Shown here piece after piece: positions 1 to 7,355 of a stretch of 64,000 nt of DNA; within the stretch, counting starts at the first letter, position 1, and each line of letters begins with the position of its first letter. The position numbers and the translations under genes are program-made. This stretch comes from CAYLLT01 sp964384465. Lineage in GTDB: Bacteria; Planctomycetota; Phycisphaerae; UBA1845; PWPN01. The DNA lies in the NCBI GenBank assembly GCA_964384465.1, contig CAYLLT010000016.1:1-64000 (forward strand), in the 5' to 3' direction. Below the pieces are notes generated by a model. That model was not told the origin of the DNA, searched no databases, and worked only from the letters and a program-made list of their open reading frames with translations.

Positions 1-28
1 CAACGCTGCCGACGCCGTTTTTCTAGAC

Positions 29-57
29 TTGACAGTCCGTATATCATACGATATACT
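29..57 (+). promoter_or_regulatory. Near-consensus sigma-70 promoter of the HicA/HicB-like operon
   Basis: A TTGACA -35 box (29-34) and a TATACT -10 box (52-57) are separated by exactly 17 bases, which is close to the ideal housekeeping promoter. Transcription would start near position 64 and read into the toxin-antitoxin pair. The -10 box lies inside an inverted repeat, so autoregulation is likely. Confidence 0.8.
39..56. promoter_or_regulatory. Palindromic operator overlapping the -10 box
   Basis: GTATATC and GATATAC form a perfect 7-bp inverted repeat around ATAC. It covers the spacer and the -10 box. The HicB-like antitoxin downstream has a ribbon-helix-helix-type tail, so this is its probable binding site, but that is inference. 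Confidence 0.65.
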
Positions 58-224
58 ACAAATGAACTGGAGGAGAGCGCGCACAAGCGCGCTTCTCGCC
101 GTCATGGATGGCAGATTCGGCCACTTGCGAGTGCTTTGACGACTACGTTGGTCGTCCCACGCAAGCAACCGGAGGGTTACACGGAGGTGCCTATGTATTG
201 CCCAGTCATTCGCAGGAGTTGCGC

Positions 225-461
225 ATGGAAAGCGACGTGCCGTTCTCGAAGGTATTGGAATTTCTAGAAAAACATGGATATCGGCTGCTGAGGAGACGAA
301 AAGATCCGGATGAGGAGAACGCCGGGTTTGTAATATTCGGCAGGGAAAATAGTCCTAACATCGGGTTCCCAGTGCGGAACAGAAAAGTAGCATATGAGTA
401 CTTCCAAACTCTCGTCCAAGGCTTCGAGGGAGACGAAAACGAAAGTTCCCAAGAAATCTGA
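225..461 (+). CDS. HicA-like small toxin candidate
   Basis: This 78-residue protein has the size and N-terminal pattern of HicA mRNA interferases (VPFSKVLEFLEKHGYRLLRR, a helix followed by basic strands). I chose the ATG at 225 because an AGGAG Shine-Dalgarno (214-218) sits 6 bases upstream; the longer frame from 108 adds 39 residues without a good ribosome site. It overlaps the HicB-like gene by 68 bases, a toxin-first order usual for hicAB. The usual catalytic Gly-Ser-His segment is not visible: the equivalent stretch reads AGFVIFGR. It may therefore be an inactive or divergent member, or another small toxin fold. Assignment rests mainly on the partner and operon layout. Confidence 0.55.
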   Translation: MESDVPFSKVLEFLEKHGYRLLRRRKDPDEENAGFVIFGRENSPNIGFPVRNRKVAYEYFQTLVQGFEGDENESSQEI

Positions 462-858
462 GATCGATGCGCCATTTGATCCAGCAATCCTGAAAGAGGC
501 GCATCAGATCGCGTCGGCGTATCGGTTCATTATTCGTCCCTCCGATTCGCTGGGGTATGTTGGACGTACACTCGAACTGCCGCTGGTGATGGCGGACGGG
601 CGGACGCCGGAAAAGTGTTTGAAAGTGACTCTGTTTGCCGCCGAAACGGTGGTGGCCACGATGCTGGAGCGCGGCGAGACTCCACCCGATTCTGGCAATC
701 GCCGGACCGAACAAATCAATATCCGGCTGACATCTGAAGAGAAACTTATCCTCGAAGAGGAATGCCAACGCAAAGGATATCGCGGACTTTCTGATTTCGT
801 GAGAGCCTCTGCACTCGCTCAAACTTCCGGCACTGCCCTTGTCAGGAAGCGATTATGA
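394..858 (+). CDS. HicB-like antitoxin with C-terminal ribbon-helix-helix
   Basis: The 154-residue protein has a basic N-terminal tail and a HicB-type partly degraded RNase H-like core around residues 43-100 (YRFIIRPSDSLGYVGRTLEL through MLERGETPP). A ribbon-helix-helix or CopG-like DNA-binding segment follows near residues 107-142 (EQINIRLTSEEKLILEE, then LSDFVRAS). HicB proteins neutralise HicA and repress their own promoter. The gene overlaps the toxin candidate by 68 bases, so the two are probably translated together. Its last residues, ALAQTSGTALVRKRL, resemble the end of the next gene product, which belongs to a different antitoxin family. Confidence 0.72.
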   Translation: MSTSKLSSKASRETKTKVPKKSEIDAPFDPAILKEAHQIASAYRFIIRPSDSLGYVGRTLELPLVMADGRTPEKCLKVTLFAAETVVATMLERGETPPDSGNRRTEQINIRLTSEEKLILEEECQRKGYRGLSDFVRASALAQTSGTALVRKRL

Positions 859-936
859 TGATTCGGAGGTCTTGGACTTGCTTTAATGTAAATCCCGATC
901 TCTATTCTGATTGACACTGAGCCGTCATTCTCTCGC

Positions 937-1494
937 TTGTCAACGAGTGAGCGTTACCCATTACTCGTTAAACCTTTACAGGGGCTGGTGGTAGTGAGTC
1001 CAACAAACCGACAATTCGAACCATGGACGAAATGCCCGCAATGTCGCGGTGACCGGTTAGAGCGGTTTGTCGAAGAATCCTGTTTTAAGCAACGTCACGG
1101 CGGTCTTGAGTACGAAATCATCATCCCTGATTTGGAACAGGTTCGGTGTCTCCGATGCCGGGAGGTCTTCCTGGAGCCGCCGGCACTGCAACGGATGGAT
1201 GAGGAGATCCATCGACAGCTAGGGCTGCTGAGCCCCGAAGAACTTGTGTGCGCAAGAGAGCGATGTGGTCTGACGCAAAAGGACGTCCACCGACTCCTGG
1301 GGCTGGGCGAGTTTAATATATCGCGGTGGGAGAACGGCCGGGTCATGCAATCGCGATCGACCGATACACTTCTTAGGCTTCTTTATAGTTCTTCAGGTTC
1401 CATCCGAGAACTGCTGCAACAGATCGAGGCGGATCGTTGCGACGGGGTAGCCCGGCTTGCACAAGCATCAGGCACTGCCCTACTCAAGAAGTGA
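937..1494 (+). CDS. MqsA-like antitoxin: YgiT-type zinc finger plus HTH
   Basis: Two CxxC pairs (CPQC near residue 34 and CLRC near residue 72) form a YgiT-type zinc ribbon. An Xre-like helix-turn-helix follows near residues 105-140 (CGLTQKDVHRLLGLG, then NISRWENGR). This is the layout of MqsA/HigA-type antitoxins, which are DNA-binding repressors. No MqsR or HigB toxin gene is adjacent, so it is orphaned here or paired with something outside the window. The start is uncertain: TTG at 937 has no Shine-Dalgarno, whereas GTG at 994 has AGGGG upstream. The tail LAQASGTALLKK echoes the HicB-like neighbour. Confidence 0.7.
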   Translation: MSTSERYPLLVKPLQGLVVVSPTNRQFEPWTKCPQCRGDRLERFVEESCFKQRHGGLEYEIIIPDLEQVRCLRCREVFLEPPALQRMDEEIHRQLGLLSPEELVCARERCGLTQKDVHRLLGLGEFNISRWENGRVMQSRSTDTLLRLLYSSSGSIRELLQQIEADRCDGVARLAQASGTALLKK

Positions 1495-1562
1495 ATTCGT
1501 TCCGCTCCGGCACGACACTCTTTAGAACTTCCGCATTCGATTGTCGCGCATCAGCAGTCGGG

Positions 1563-2051
1563 TTAATGGATGCCCATCACGAAGAATAAGAACCCGGTTG
1601 CACCTGTCACGACGGCCGCCACCGCGATCCGTTTCTGAACACCTGATTCCAATCGAAGGAACTTGCGTCGCCAGATCAATAAGGCGATGGACACTGGAAT
1701 CATTGCCAGGAACCAGTAGAAACTCACGAGGAATAGAATGGGCTCATTCCTGGGGAATCCAGTTCGAATCACCAGCGTCAAGAACAGTAGTCCGACCCCC
1801 GCCGACGGTGCGGACGCGGAAAAGGCGGCGACCCAGGCGATGAGGAACGGTTCCGCCAGTCCGACCGACAGCTTGATCGCCTTGCCGCACTCCGGGCATC
1901 GCGGCACAGTCAGACCGCGCAGGTTGTACCTGCACAGCGGACATTCGGTATCCCGGTCATGAATGAACTCCAACAGCAACCGATCGTCAGACGACACACT
2001 TGCATCATCCAGTGCCGGCGGCGGTACAGAATCGAGTTGGACCTCATCCAT
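1563..2051 (-). CDS. Zinc-ribbon membrane protein, planctomycete type
   Basis: The 162-residue protein carries a zinc ribbon at about residues 37-56 (CPLCRYNLRG, then CPECGK) followed by about three hydrophobic helices (roughly 68-95, 104-125 and 140-160). This ribbon plus membrane-anchor arrangement is common in Planctomycetota, and I know of no assigned function. A second member of the class lies at 22364-22846. The gene is divergent from the QueD-like gene. Confidence 0.72.
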   Translation of the reverse strand: MDEVQLDSVPPPALDDASVSSDDRLLLEFIHDRDTECPLCRYNLRGLTVPRCPECGKAIKLSVGLAEPFLIAWVAAFSASAPSAGVGLLFLTLVIRTGFPRNEPILFLVSFYWFLAMIPVSIALLIWRRKFLRLESGVQKRIAVAAVVTGATGFLFFVMGIH

Positions 2052-2113
2052 GCGTGATCGCTCCCGTTGGAGTCCATTGTCCCGAATGCCGCCGGGCTCT
2101 ACAATCCGCCGCT

Positions 2114-2923
2114 ATGCGGCTCATGCGTGAAATCCGGTTCAGCGTTGGGGCTCCGGTTGACCAGCGAGTGACCAACTCGTGGGCCGGTTGGCCCGCGGCG
2201 ACGGGAATTCAACCGTATCTGGTGTTGCGCGTGACCGTCGCGGGTGAGCCCGATCCGCGCACCGGTTATCTTTGTAATATCAAGCTGATCGATCGGCTGG
2301 TGCGCGAACGGACCATTCCGCTGGTCAATCGCATGGCGGCTGCTTTACCCTCCGGCGAGGCGATGATTCGCGCGATCGCCGAGGATTTGCTGCCGCGTCC
2401 CCCCGCCGGCACGCATTGGGTGGGTTGGGATCTTGATACGACGCCTTTCCTGCATTTTGCTGTTCAATCGGGAGCGATGAATATGGTTCATATCACACAG
2501 AGTTTTGAGTTTGCGGCTTCGCATCGGTTGCACTGCCCCACGCTGAGCGAGCAGGAGAACCGCGAGATCTTCGGCAAGTGTAACAACCCCAACGGGCACG
2601 GGCACAACTACCAGGTCGAAGTGACCATCGGCGGCGAACCCGATCGAAAATCCGGCGTGCTGCTTCCGGTGACACAGTTCGAGCAGGTGGTCAAAGAGCG
2701 GGTGATCGACCGCTTCGATCACACGCTGGGTTATCGTTTTTCCACTTATGGGGCNNNNNNNNNNAACGCCGACTGCGCGGAGTTCGCCAACCTGAATCCA
2801 TCCGTCGAGCACATCACCCGCGTGGTCTGGTCATTGCTGGATGGTCAATTCGCACCCGCCCGGCTGGCGAAAGTGCGCGTGTGGGAAACGCCTAAGACGT
2901 ATGCGGAATGTGAAGGTCAATGA
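2114..2923 (+). CDS. queD: QueD-like 6-pyruvoyl/6-carboxytetrahydropterin synthase, two-domain
   Basis: The C-terminal half (from residue 122) is a PTPS/QueD T-fold: the zinc-ligand motifs ASHRLH and GHGHNY, with the preceding catalytic-type Cys in GKCNNPNGHGHNY, are intact. QueD makes 6-carboxytetrahydropterin for queuosine and 7-deazaguanine synthesis. The first 120 residues look like a second, degenerate PTPS half (VLRVTVAGEPDPRTGYLCNI mirrors VEVTIGGEPDRKSGVLLPV) without the metal histidines. An internal ATG at 2483 has GGGAG 8 bases upstream and would give a normal-length single-domain QueD. The 10-N gap at 2755-2764 interrupts the conserved DHxxLN region; the frame is kept across it, but the residues just before it look wrong for the family. 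Confidence 0.85.
   Translation: MRLMREIRFSVGAPVDQRVTNSWAGWPAATGIQPYLVLRVTVAGEPDPRTGYLCNIKLIDRLVRERTIPLVNRMAAALPSGEAMIRAIAEDLLPRPPAGTHWVGWDLDTTPFLHFAVQSGAMNMVHITQSFEFAASHRLHCPTLSEQENREIFGKCNNPNGHGHNYQVEVTIGGEPDRKSGVLLPVTQFEQVVKERVIDRFDHTLGYRFSTYGXXXXNADCAEFANLNPSVEHITRVVWSLLDGQFAPARLAKVRVWETPKTYAECEGQ
2755..2764. other. Assembly gap of ten Ns inside queD
   Basis: Ten consecutive Ns, the same length as the gap in rho. The frame happens to be preserved, but about 12 residues before it do not fit the PTPS family, so the join is probably imprecise. Confidence 0.98.
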
Positions 2924-2934
2924 TAAGTCGCCAC

Positions 2935-2956
2935 GGGCAAGCGGGTACGCTTGCCC
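2935..2956. terminator. Hairpin downstream of queD
   Basis: GGGCAAGCG and CGCTTGCCC form a perfect 9-bp stem with the loop GGTA, starting 12 bases after the queD stop and lying between convergent genes. It can act as a bidirectional terminator or attenuator. There is no T-run, and it also resembles a dispersed REP-like hairpin. Confidence 0.5.
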
Positions 2957-2980
2957 ATGCCACCCATTTGAATTCCGATT

Positions 2981-3011
2981 CCTAACCCCTAAACCCTATC
3001 CCCTAACCCCT
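2981..3011. repeat. Telomere-like CCCTAA-type low-complexity tract
   Basis: About 30 bases consist of variants of CCTAACCCC, CTAAACCC and CTATCCCC in tandem, between the convergent queD and sigma factor genes. No function is evident. Confidence 0.6.
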
Positions 3012-3016
3012 GTTCG

Positions 3017-3895
3017 TCACAATTCGTTCACCGCTTCGCGCAACTTCTGAAGCGCCTCGCGTTCGAGTTGACGGACGCGCTCGCGGGTTAGACCAATCTT
3101 GACGCCGATCTGCTTGAGCGTCATCGGCTCCTGATCGTCCAGGCCGTAACGCATTTTTAATATCGTCGCTTCGCGTTCGTCAATGCGAGAGAGCAGCCGC
3201 TGGATCACTTCGGTGTCCGCGTGATTGAGCGCTGCCTGTTCGGGGGCCGGCGTATGATTGTCGGCCAGGATTTCCGAGAGACTCAGCGAGCCATCGGCGC
3301 CCTCGGATTGCGTCGGAGCGTTGAACGCCTTCACCGCCCGCCGAATGATGCGGATCTTGCGCTCGGACAGCTTCATGTGCTCGGCCAATTCCTGAAGTGA
3401 GGGCTGGCGGGTCAATTTGCTCTCCAACACGGCGGTCGCCCGCTTCCAATCCGCGATCATCGCCACCATATACGCCGGGATGTGCACCGGCTGCACGGTA
3501 TTGATCAGCGCCCGCTTGATCGCCTGCTTGATCCACCACGAGGCATACGTGCTGAAGCGCGTCTCCATCCGCGGGTCATACCCCTCGACGCCGCGCAGCA
3601 GCCCGATGTTGCCCTCCTCGACGAGGTCCGCCAGCGACATGCCGCGGTTCAGATAGTTCTTGGCGATGTTCACCACCAGCCGCAGGTTGGAGAGGATCAT
3701 GCGGTCGCGGGCCTGAGCGGCGTTCAGCTCCGCCTCCTCCTTCTTGGCCAGCGTAATCTCGTCCCGCCGGAACAGGTCATCCGCCTGCGCCGCATACTGA
3801 ATCATCGTCCCCAGCTCGCGCTCCTCTTCGGCGCTGAGCAGCGGCGCCTCATCAATCTCCCGCAGGTAGCTTTGTAATCCGGCTTCAGTGGCGAT
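3017..3895 (-). CDS. Primary-type RNA polymerase sigma factor (RpoD/SigA family) with apparent ATC start
   Basis: The protein directs RNA polymerase to housekeeping-type promoters. Region 1.2 (LQSYLREIDEAPLLSAEEER), region 2 (RLVVNIAKNYLNRGMSLADL, GLLRGVEGYDP, FSTYASWWIKQAI), region 3 and region 4.2 (LTRERVRQLEREAL) are all present; there is no long region 1.1. An ATG at 3805 would cut off region 1.2. The reading frame is open to a TGA at 3938-3940, with no ATG, GTG or TTG between that stop and region 1.2. A perfect GGAGG (3903-3907) lies 7 bases before ATC at 3893-3895, giving a start of (M)ATEAGLQSYLRE, so I take ATC as the start (292 residues). It lies downstream of rpsA on the same strand and may be co-transcribed. 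Confidence 0.88.
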   Translation of the reverse strand: MATEAGLQSYLREIDEAPLLSAEEERELGTMIQYAAQADDLFRRDEITLAKKEEAELNAAQARDRMILSNLRLVVNIAKNYLNRGMSLADLVEEGNIGLLRGVEGYDPRMETRFSTYASWWIKQAIKRALINTVQPVHIPAYMVAMIADWKRATAVLESKLTRQPSLQELAEHMKLSERKIRIIRRAVKAFNAPTQSEGADGSLSLSEILADNHTPAPEQAALNHADTEVIQRLLSRIDEREATILKMRYGLDDQEPMTLKQIGVKIGLTRERVRQLEREALQKLREAVNEL

Positions 3896-3902
3896 GGCTT
3901 TT

Positions 3903-3907
3903 CCTCC
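3903..3907 (-). promoter_or_regulatory. Ribosome binding site that decides the sigma factor start
   Basis: GGAGG on the minus strand is followed by 7 bases and then ATC. This spacing is ideal and is the main evidence for initiation at the non-canonical codon. Confidence 0.65.
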
Positions 3908-3998
3908 AGACGGAAAACCTCGGTTATCGGACGCGCCTCAGGCAGCTTACCGAACGGGAGCCCGGTGGGGCAAGCTCGCCGGTCTCGTTTAGCCCCGT

Positions 3999-4016
3999 CG
4001 TCCGCCGCGGCGGACG
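3999..4016. repeat. SacII-core palindrome, copy 1
   Basis: An 18-bp perfect palindrome, CGTCCGCCGCGGCGGACG, lies in the rpsA-sigma intergenic region. An identical copy is at 40171-40188, also intergenic. It may form a strong hairpin in the transcript. Confidence 0.7.
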
Positions 4017-4079
4017 GCGCCTCTACTTCCCATCGGCTCATTCAGGAGCTATCTTTTTCTTTTCAGGGTCTTAGCGGCT

Positions 4080-5912
4080 TCATTCCCCGGCGGACGTGTC
4101 TGGCTCAGACTCCTCCTGAGTCTCTTCAGTCGGTGAAACTTCCATATCTTTCGGTTTCCTGAGCGGGAAATCCTGGATCACATCGGTTGAGTCTTCCCCC
4201 GGTCCGTGTAAACCGCCGCGCCGCGCCCTCGGTTTACCGGCCGCACGGGCCGTGCCGTCCTCATTCGCCCATTCGGCACGCTTCTTGCTCAAGCCGATCT
4301 TCCGCTCCTGCGGATCGACGCGGAGGATCTTCACCTCGATCTCCGAGCTGATCTTCACCTCGTCGTGCGGGTTTTCGACCTTGTGGTCGGCCAGTTCGCT
4401 CACGTGCAGCAGGCCTTCCAGCTCCGGCTCCAACTCGACGAACACGCCGAAGTTGGTGATCTTGGTCACTTTCCCCTTGACGATCTGGCCCGGAATATAA
4501 GTTGAGGGGATCGCGTGAAGCCACGGGTCCTCCTGCAACTGCTTGGTCCCCAGGGCCACGCGCATTTTCTCCTGATCGACCGAGAGCACCACGCACCGCA
4601 CCGTGTCGCCCTTCTTCAGCACCTCCGACGGGTGACTGATCTTCTTCGTCCAGCTCATGTCCGAGACGTGCAGGAGACCATCGATGCCTTCCTCGATCTC
4701 CACGAATGCCCCGTAGTTGGCCAGGTTCCGGACCTTGCCCTCGATGATCGTGTTGGGCGGATACTTCTCCGCCACGCGCATCCACGGGTTGGTCTCGGTC
4801 TGCTTCATGCCGAGGCTGATTTCCTGTTTGTCCTTGTTGATCTCCAGGACGATGACCTCGATCTGATCGCCGAGGCTGACCAGCTCCGACGGATGATTGA
4901 TCCGCCGCGTCCAGCTCATCTCCGAAATGTGCACCAGCCCCTCGACGCCCGGCTCGAGCTTCACGAACGCCCCGTAATTGACGATGTTGACCACTTCGCC
5001 GCTCACGCGGGCCATGATCGGATAGCGCGACTCAATATTCTCCCACGGGTTTTCGCTAAGCTGCTTGAGGCCGAGGGCGATCTTCTCGCGATCGCGATCG
5101 ACGTTGAGAATCTTGACCTCGATCTCCTGGTCGATCCGCAGCATGTCCGACGGGTGATTGATGCGGTCCCAGCTCATGTCGGTGATGTGCAGCAGGCCGT
5201 CGATCCCGCCGAGATCGACGAACGCGCCGAAATCGGCCAGGTTCTTGACCACGCCCTTGCGCACGTGGCCGACCTCGATGTCCTTGAGGACTTTCTCTTT
5301 GGCGTTCTGGCGCTGATCTTCGATGTACCGCCGCCGGCTGATCACGATGTTGCGGCGTTCCGTATCGATCTTGAGGATCTGAGCGTGGACTTCACGCCCG
5401 ATGAAGTCGCCGATGTCGCCCGGCCGCCGGATGTCCACCTGCGAGGCCGGCAGAAACACCGGCACGCCGATATCCACGAGAAGCCCGCCCTTGATTTTTC
5501 GCATCACCCGGCCCTTGACCGTATCGCCCTCCTTGGCCGTCTCGACGATCCGCTGCCAGTTCAGGATGCGGTCCGCCTTGCGCTTGCTGATGACCACCAG
5601 CCCGCTGTCCGATTCGACCGACTCCAGCCAGACGTCGATGTGATCGCCGATATCGATGGCCGTCTTGTCGTCCCACTCGTTCTTGGGGATGACCCCTTCG
5701 CTTTTCAATCCGACATCGACGACCACATCGTCGCCGATGACATCCACGATCCTGCCTTTGAGGATGGAACCCGCCGCATAGTTCCCGATCGTCTGCCCGA
5801 GCGTGTCCGCGATGGCCTCATCCGTCGTCGCGGTGCCCAGTGCCTCGGCCAGCTCGCGGTCCAGAGTCGTTTCATCCAGTTCCAACGTATTAATCAGGTT
5901 ATGATCGACCAT
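4080..5912 (-). CDS. rpsA: 30S ribosomal protein S1
   Basis: The 610-residue protein contains six S1 RNA-binding domains in a row, at about residues 48-115, 131-200, 215-285, 300-372, 387-459 and 474-546. The canonical GAFV and EGLVH/DGLLH motifs are clear in domains 3 to 6. Domains 1 and 2 are the degenerate ribosome-anchoring type. S1 binds mRNA and the small ribosomal subunit during initiation. An acidic, Ser/Glu-rich tail of about 50 residues ends the protein. It is the probable first gene of an rpsA-sigma transcription unit. Confidence 0.96.
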   Translation of the reverse strand: MVDHNLINTLELDETTLDRELAEALGTATTDEAIADTLGQTIGNYAAGSILKGRIVDVIGDDVVVDVGLKSEGVIPKNEWDDKTAIDIGDHIDVWLESVESDSGLVVISKRKADRILNWQRIVETAKEGDTVKGRVMRKIKGGLLVDIGVPVFLPASQVDIRRPGDIGDFIGREVHAQILKIDTERRNIVISRRRYIEDQRQNAKEKVLKDIEVGHVRKGVVKNLADFGAFVDLGGIDGLLHITDMSWDRINHPSDMLRIDQEIEVKILNVDRDREKIALGLKQLSENPWENIESRYPIMARVSGEVVNIVNYGAFVKLEPGVEGLVHISEMSWTRRINHPSELVSLGDQIEVIVLEINKDKQEISLGMKQTETNPWMRVAEKYPPNTIIEGKVRNLANYGAFVEIEEGIDGLLHVSDMSWTKKISHPSEVLKKGDTVRCVVLSVDQEKMRVALGTKQLQEDPWLHAIPSTYIPGQIVKGKVTKITNFGVFVELEPELEGLLHVSELADHKVENPHDEVKISSEIEVKILRVDPQERKIGLSKKRAEWANEDGTARAAGKPRARRGGLHGPGEDSTDVIQDFPLRKPKDMEVSPTEETQEESEPDTSAGE

Positions 5913-6081
5913 GTATCTACCAGACGCCTCTGTTCAAAAAACGACCCGCGATCCGTTTTGAAAAACGCGTGTCGCCGAACGGGAAAACTTTTCATCTCCC
6001 GTTCGGAAGTTCCCGGCCGCGCGTCGCGAACACCGCGACTGCTCCACCGTGCCGGACCACACATTCTAGAGGATAATCGTC

Positions 6082-6087
6082 TACAAT
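6082..6087 (+). promoter_or_regulatory. Putative -10 box TACAAT
   Basis: TACAAT lies between the divergent rpsA and the membrane protein at 6131. It overlaps an upstream ATG at 6086, which argues that the real start is the ATG at 6131. No clear -35 box was seen. Confidence 0.35.
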
Positions 6088-6130
6088 GCGAATCCTGTAT
6101 CACCCCCCTGCCGAGAAGCCGGGAAGACCG

Positions 6131-6892
6131 ATGATCGTACCCCTACAAGATGATAATGTGCCCCCGCATCGGCACTGGCGACGCCGCCTCCGCCGCATCC
6201 TCCTCATCGCCGGCATCTGCCTGGGGGCGACCCTCGTCGTCCTGTGGTTCATGTTCGCCCACATTCCCGCGTGGTATCGGCCGGCGACCGTTCTGCCCGC
6301 CGACCTCCAGGCCACCAAAGACGACCTCGTCCGCACATTACAGGGTTTCAGCGATGCGCTGATGAAATCGCCGGGGCCATTCGAGTATCGACTAACCCAG
6401 GATTCCATTAACTCCTGGCTGGCGGCCCGACTGGACATCTGGCCGCTCTCACGCCATTGGCTGCCGCCGGACCTGAGTGAGCCGTACGTCATGCTTGAAC
6501 AGGACGCGATCCGCATCGCCGCCACGTACCGCGCGAGCGGAATACAAACGGTCGCGAGTGCCCGATTCGCGGTCTCCGGTAACCGCGATGGCATTTCAGT
6601 TCGCCTGCTCGAACTCTGCGGCGGAAGCCTGCCCGTGCCGACGGGGTGGTTGCGACAAGAATTGGCCGGTCTGGATCGAACCGTCTGGCCGGCGGGACGA
6701 ACCTCCAGGATGCAATACTCCCGGCAGCCGCTGCCGCCACTGGCCAGTCTGTTGGATGAGGCGCTGTTCCCGGGGTCGTGGATTTGGCAACCCGGCCAGT
6801 TGAAACTGCCGTTCTGGATCACCAGCGTGAAAGTAAGCCCCGGCGCGATTGTTTTTAGCATCGAGCAGCAGCGTCAAACCGAAACGCGATGA
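6131..6892 (+). CDS. Membrane-anchored hypothetical protein
   Basis: I do not recognise the family. The protein (253 residues from ATG 6131) has a short arginine-rich N-terminus (RHWRRRLRR), one hydrophobic helix at about residues 23-44, and a soluble domain of about 200 residues that should face the periplasm. I prefer the ATG at 6131 because GGGAAG precedes it and a -10 box overlaps the earlier ATG at 6086. Its 3' end overlaps the convergent LigD-phosphoesterase-like gene by 19 bases. Confidence 0.65.
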   Translation: MIVPLQDDNVPPHRHWRRRLRRILLIAGICLGATLVVLWFMFAHIPAWYRPATVLPADLQATKDDLVRTLQGFSDALMKSPGPFEYRLTQDSINSWLAARLDIWPLSRHWLPPDLSEPYVMLEQDAIRIAATYRASGIQTVASARFAVSGNRDGISVRLLELCGGSLPVPTGWLRQELAGLDRTVWPAGRTSRMQYSRQPLPPLASLLDEALFPGSWIWQPGQLKLPFWITSVKVSPGAIVFSIEQQRQTETR

Positions 6893-7251
6893 AACGTCCA
6901 TTCGTTCGCCGATGGGGTCAGCTCAAAAATGCCCTTGAGCAACGTGCCCTCCAGCTCGAACCTCCACATCCCGGCGCCTCTTTCCACTGTCAGATAGTGC
7001 CCGCCGTCGATTCGCGTCACGTGCCCGCGATTGTTGGAAACCGGCCCCTCGTAGTCGAGGTACGCCCGCCTGTGATCGCCGATCGAACGCGCCCGCACAG
7101 ACAGCGGCCCGCCCGGCCCGGCAAGTAACCTGGGGTCATCCAGCAGTTGCCACGTCGCCAGCCGATCGCCCGTTTCCAGCATCAAATCCCAGTGGGAGCT
7201 GTCCGCCAGTTCGTGATGCAGCAGGACAAATCGCGGGCGGGGCTCAGACAT
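6874..7251 (-). CDS. LigD 3'-phosphoesterase-domain-like protein
   Basis: The 125-residue protein resembles the stand-alone DNA polymerase/ligase phosphoesterase domain (PF13298 type): FVLLHHELADSSHWDLMLET at the N-terminus matches the HxxxxxHxDLmlE pattern of that fold. LigD phosphoesterase domains trim 3' ends during non-homologous end joining. No ligase or Ku gene is nearby, so a repair role is inferred only from the fold. The start is ATG 7251, one codon after a possible GTG. Confidence 0.65.
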   Translation of the reverse strand: MSEPRPRFVLLHHELADSSHWDLMLETGDRLATWQLLDDPRLLAGPGGPLSVRARSIGDHRRAYLDYEGPVSNNRGHVTRIDGGHYLTVERGAGMWRFELEGTLLKGIFELTPSANEWTFHRVSV

Positions 7252-7355
7252 CACGCCGATTATAGCCGATAAATAGGCTTGCCATCCTCCCGCGGCGGGG
7301 GTAGGATGCTCGGCGGCAAGGATGTCAACCCGCCCTGGTCACGGAGGCTGCGACC

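Noticed and set aside
3017..3805. Sigma factor starting at ATG 3805
   Set aside because: This start deletes region 1.2, whose sequence is perfectly conserved upstream in the same frame.
4515..6134. Plus-strand open frame of 539 codons opposite rpsA
   Set aside because: It is a shadow of the S1 gene; the translation is rich in Asp, His and Arg without domains, while the minus strand encodes a clear S1 protein.
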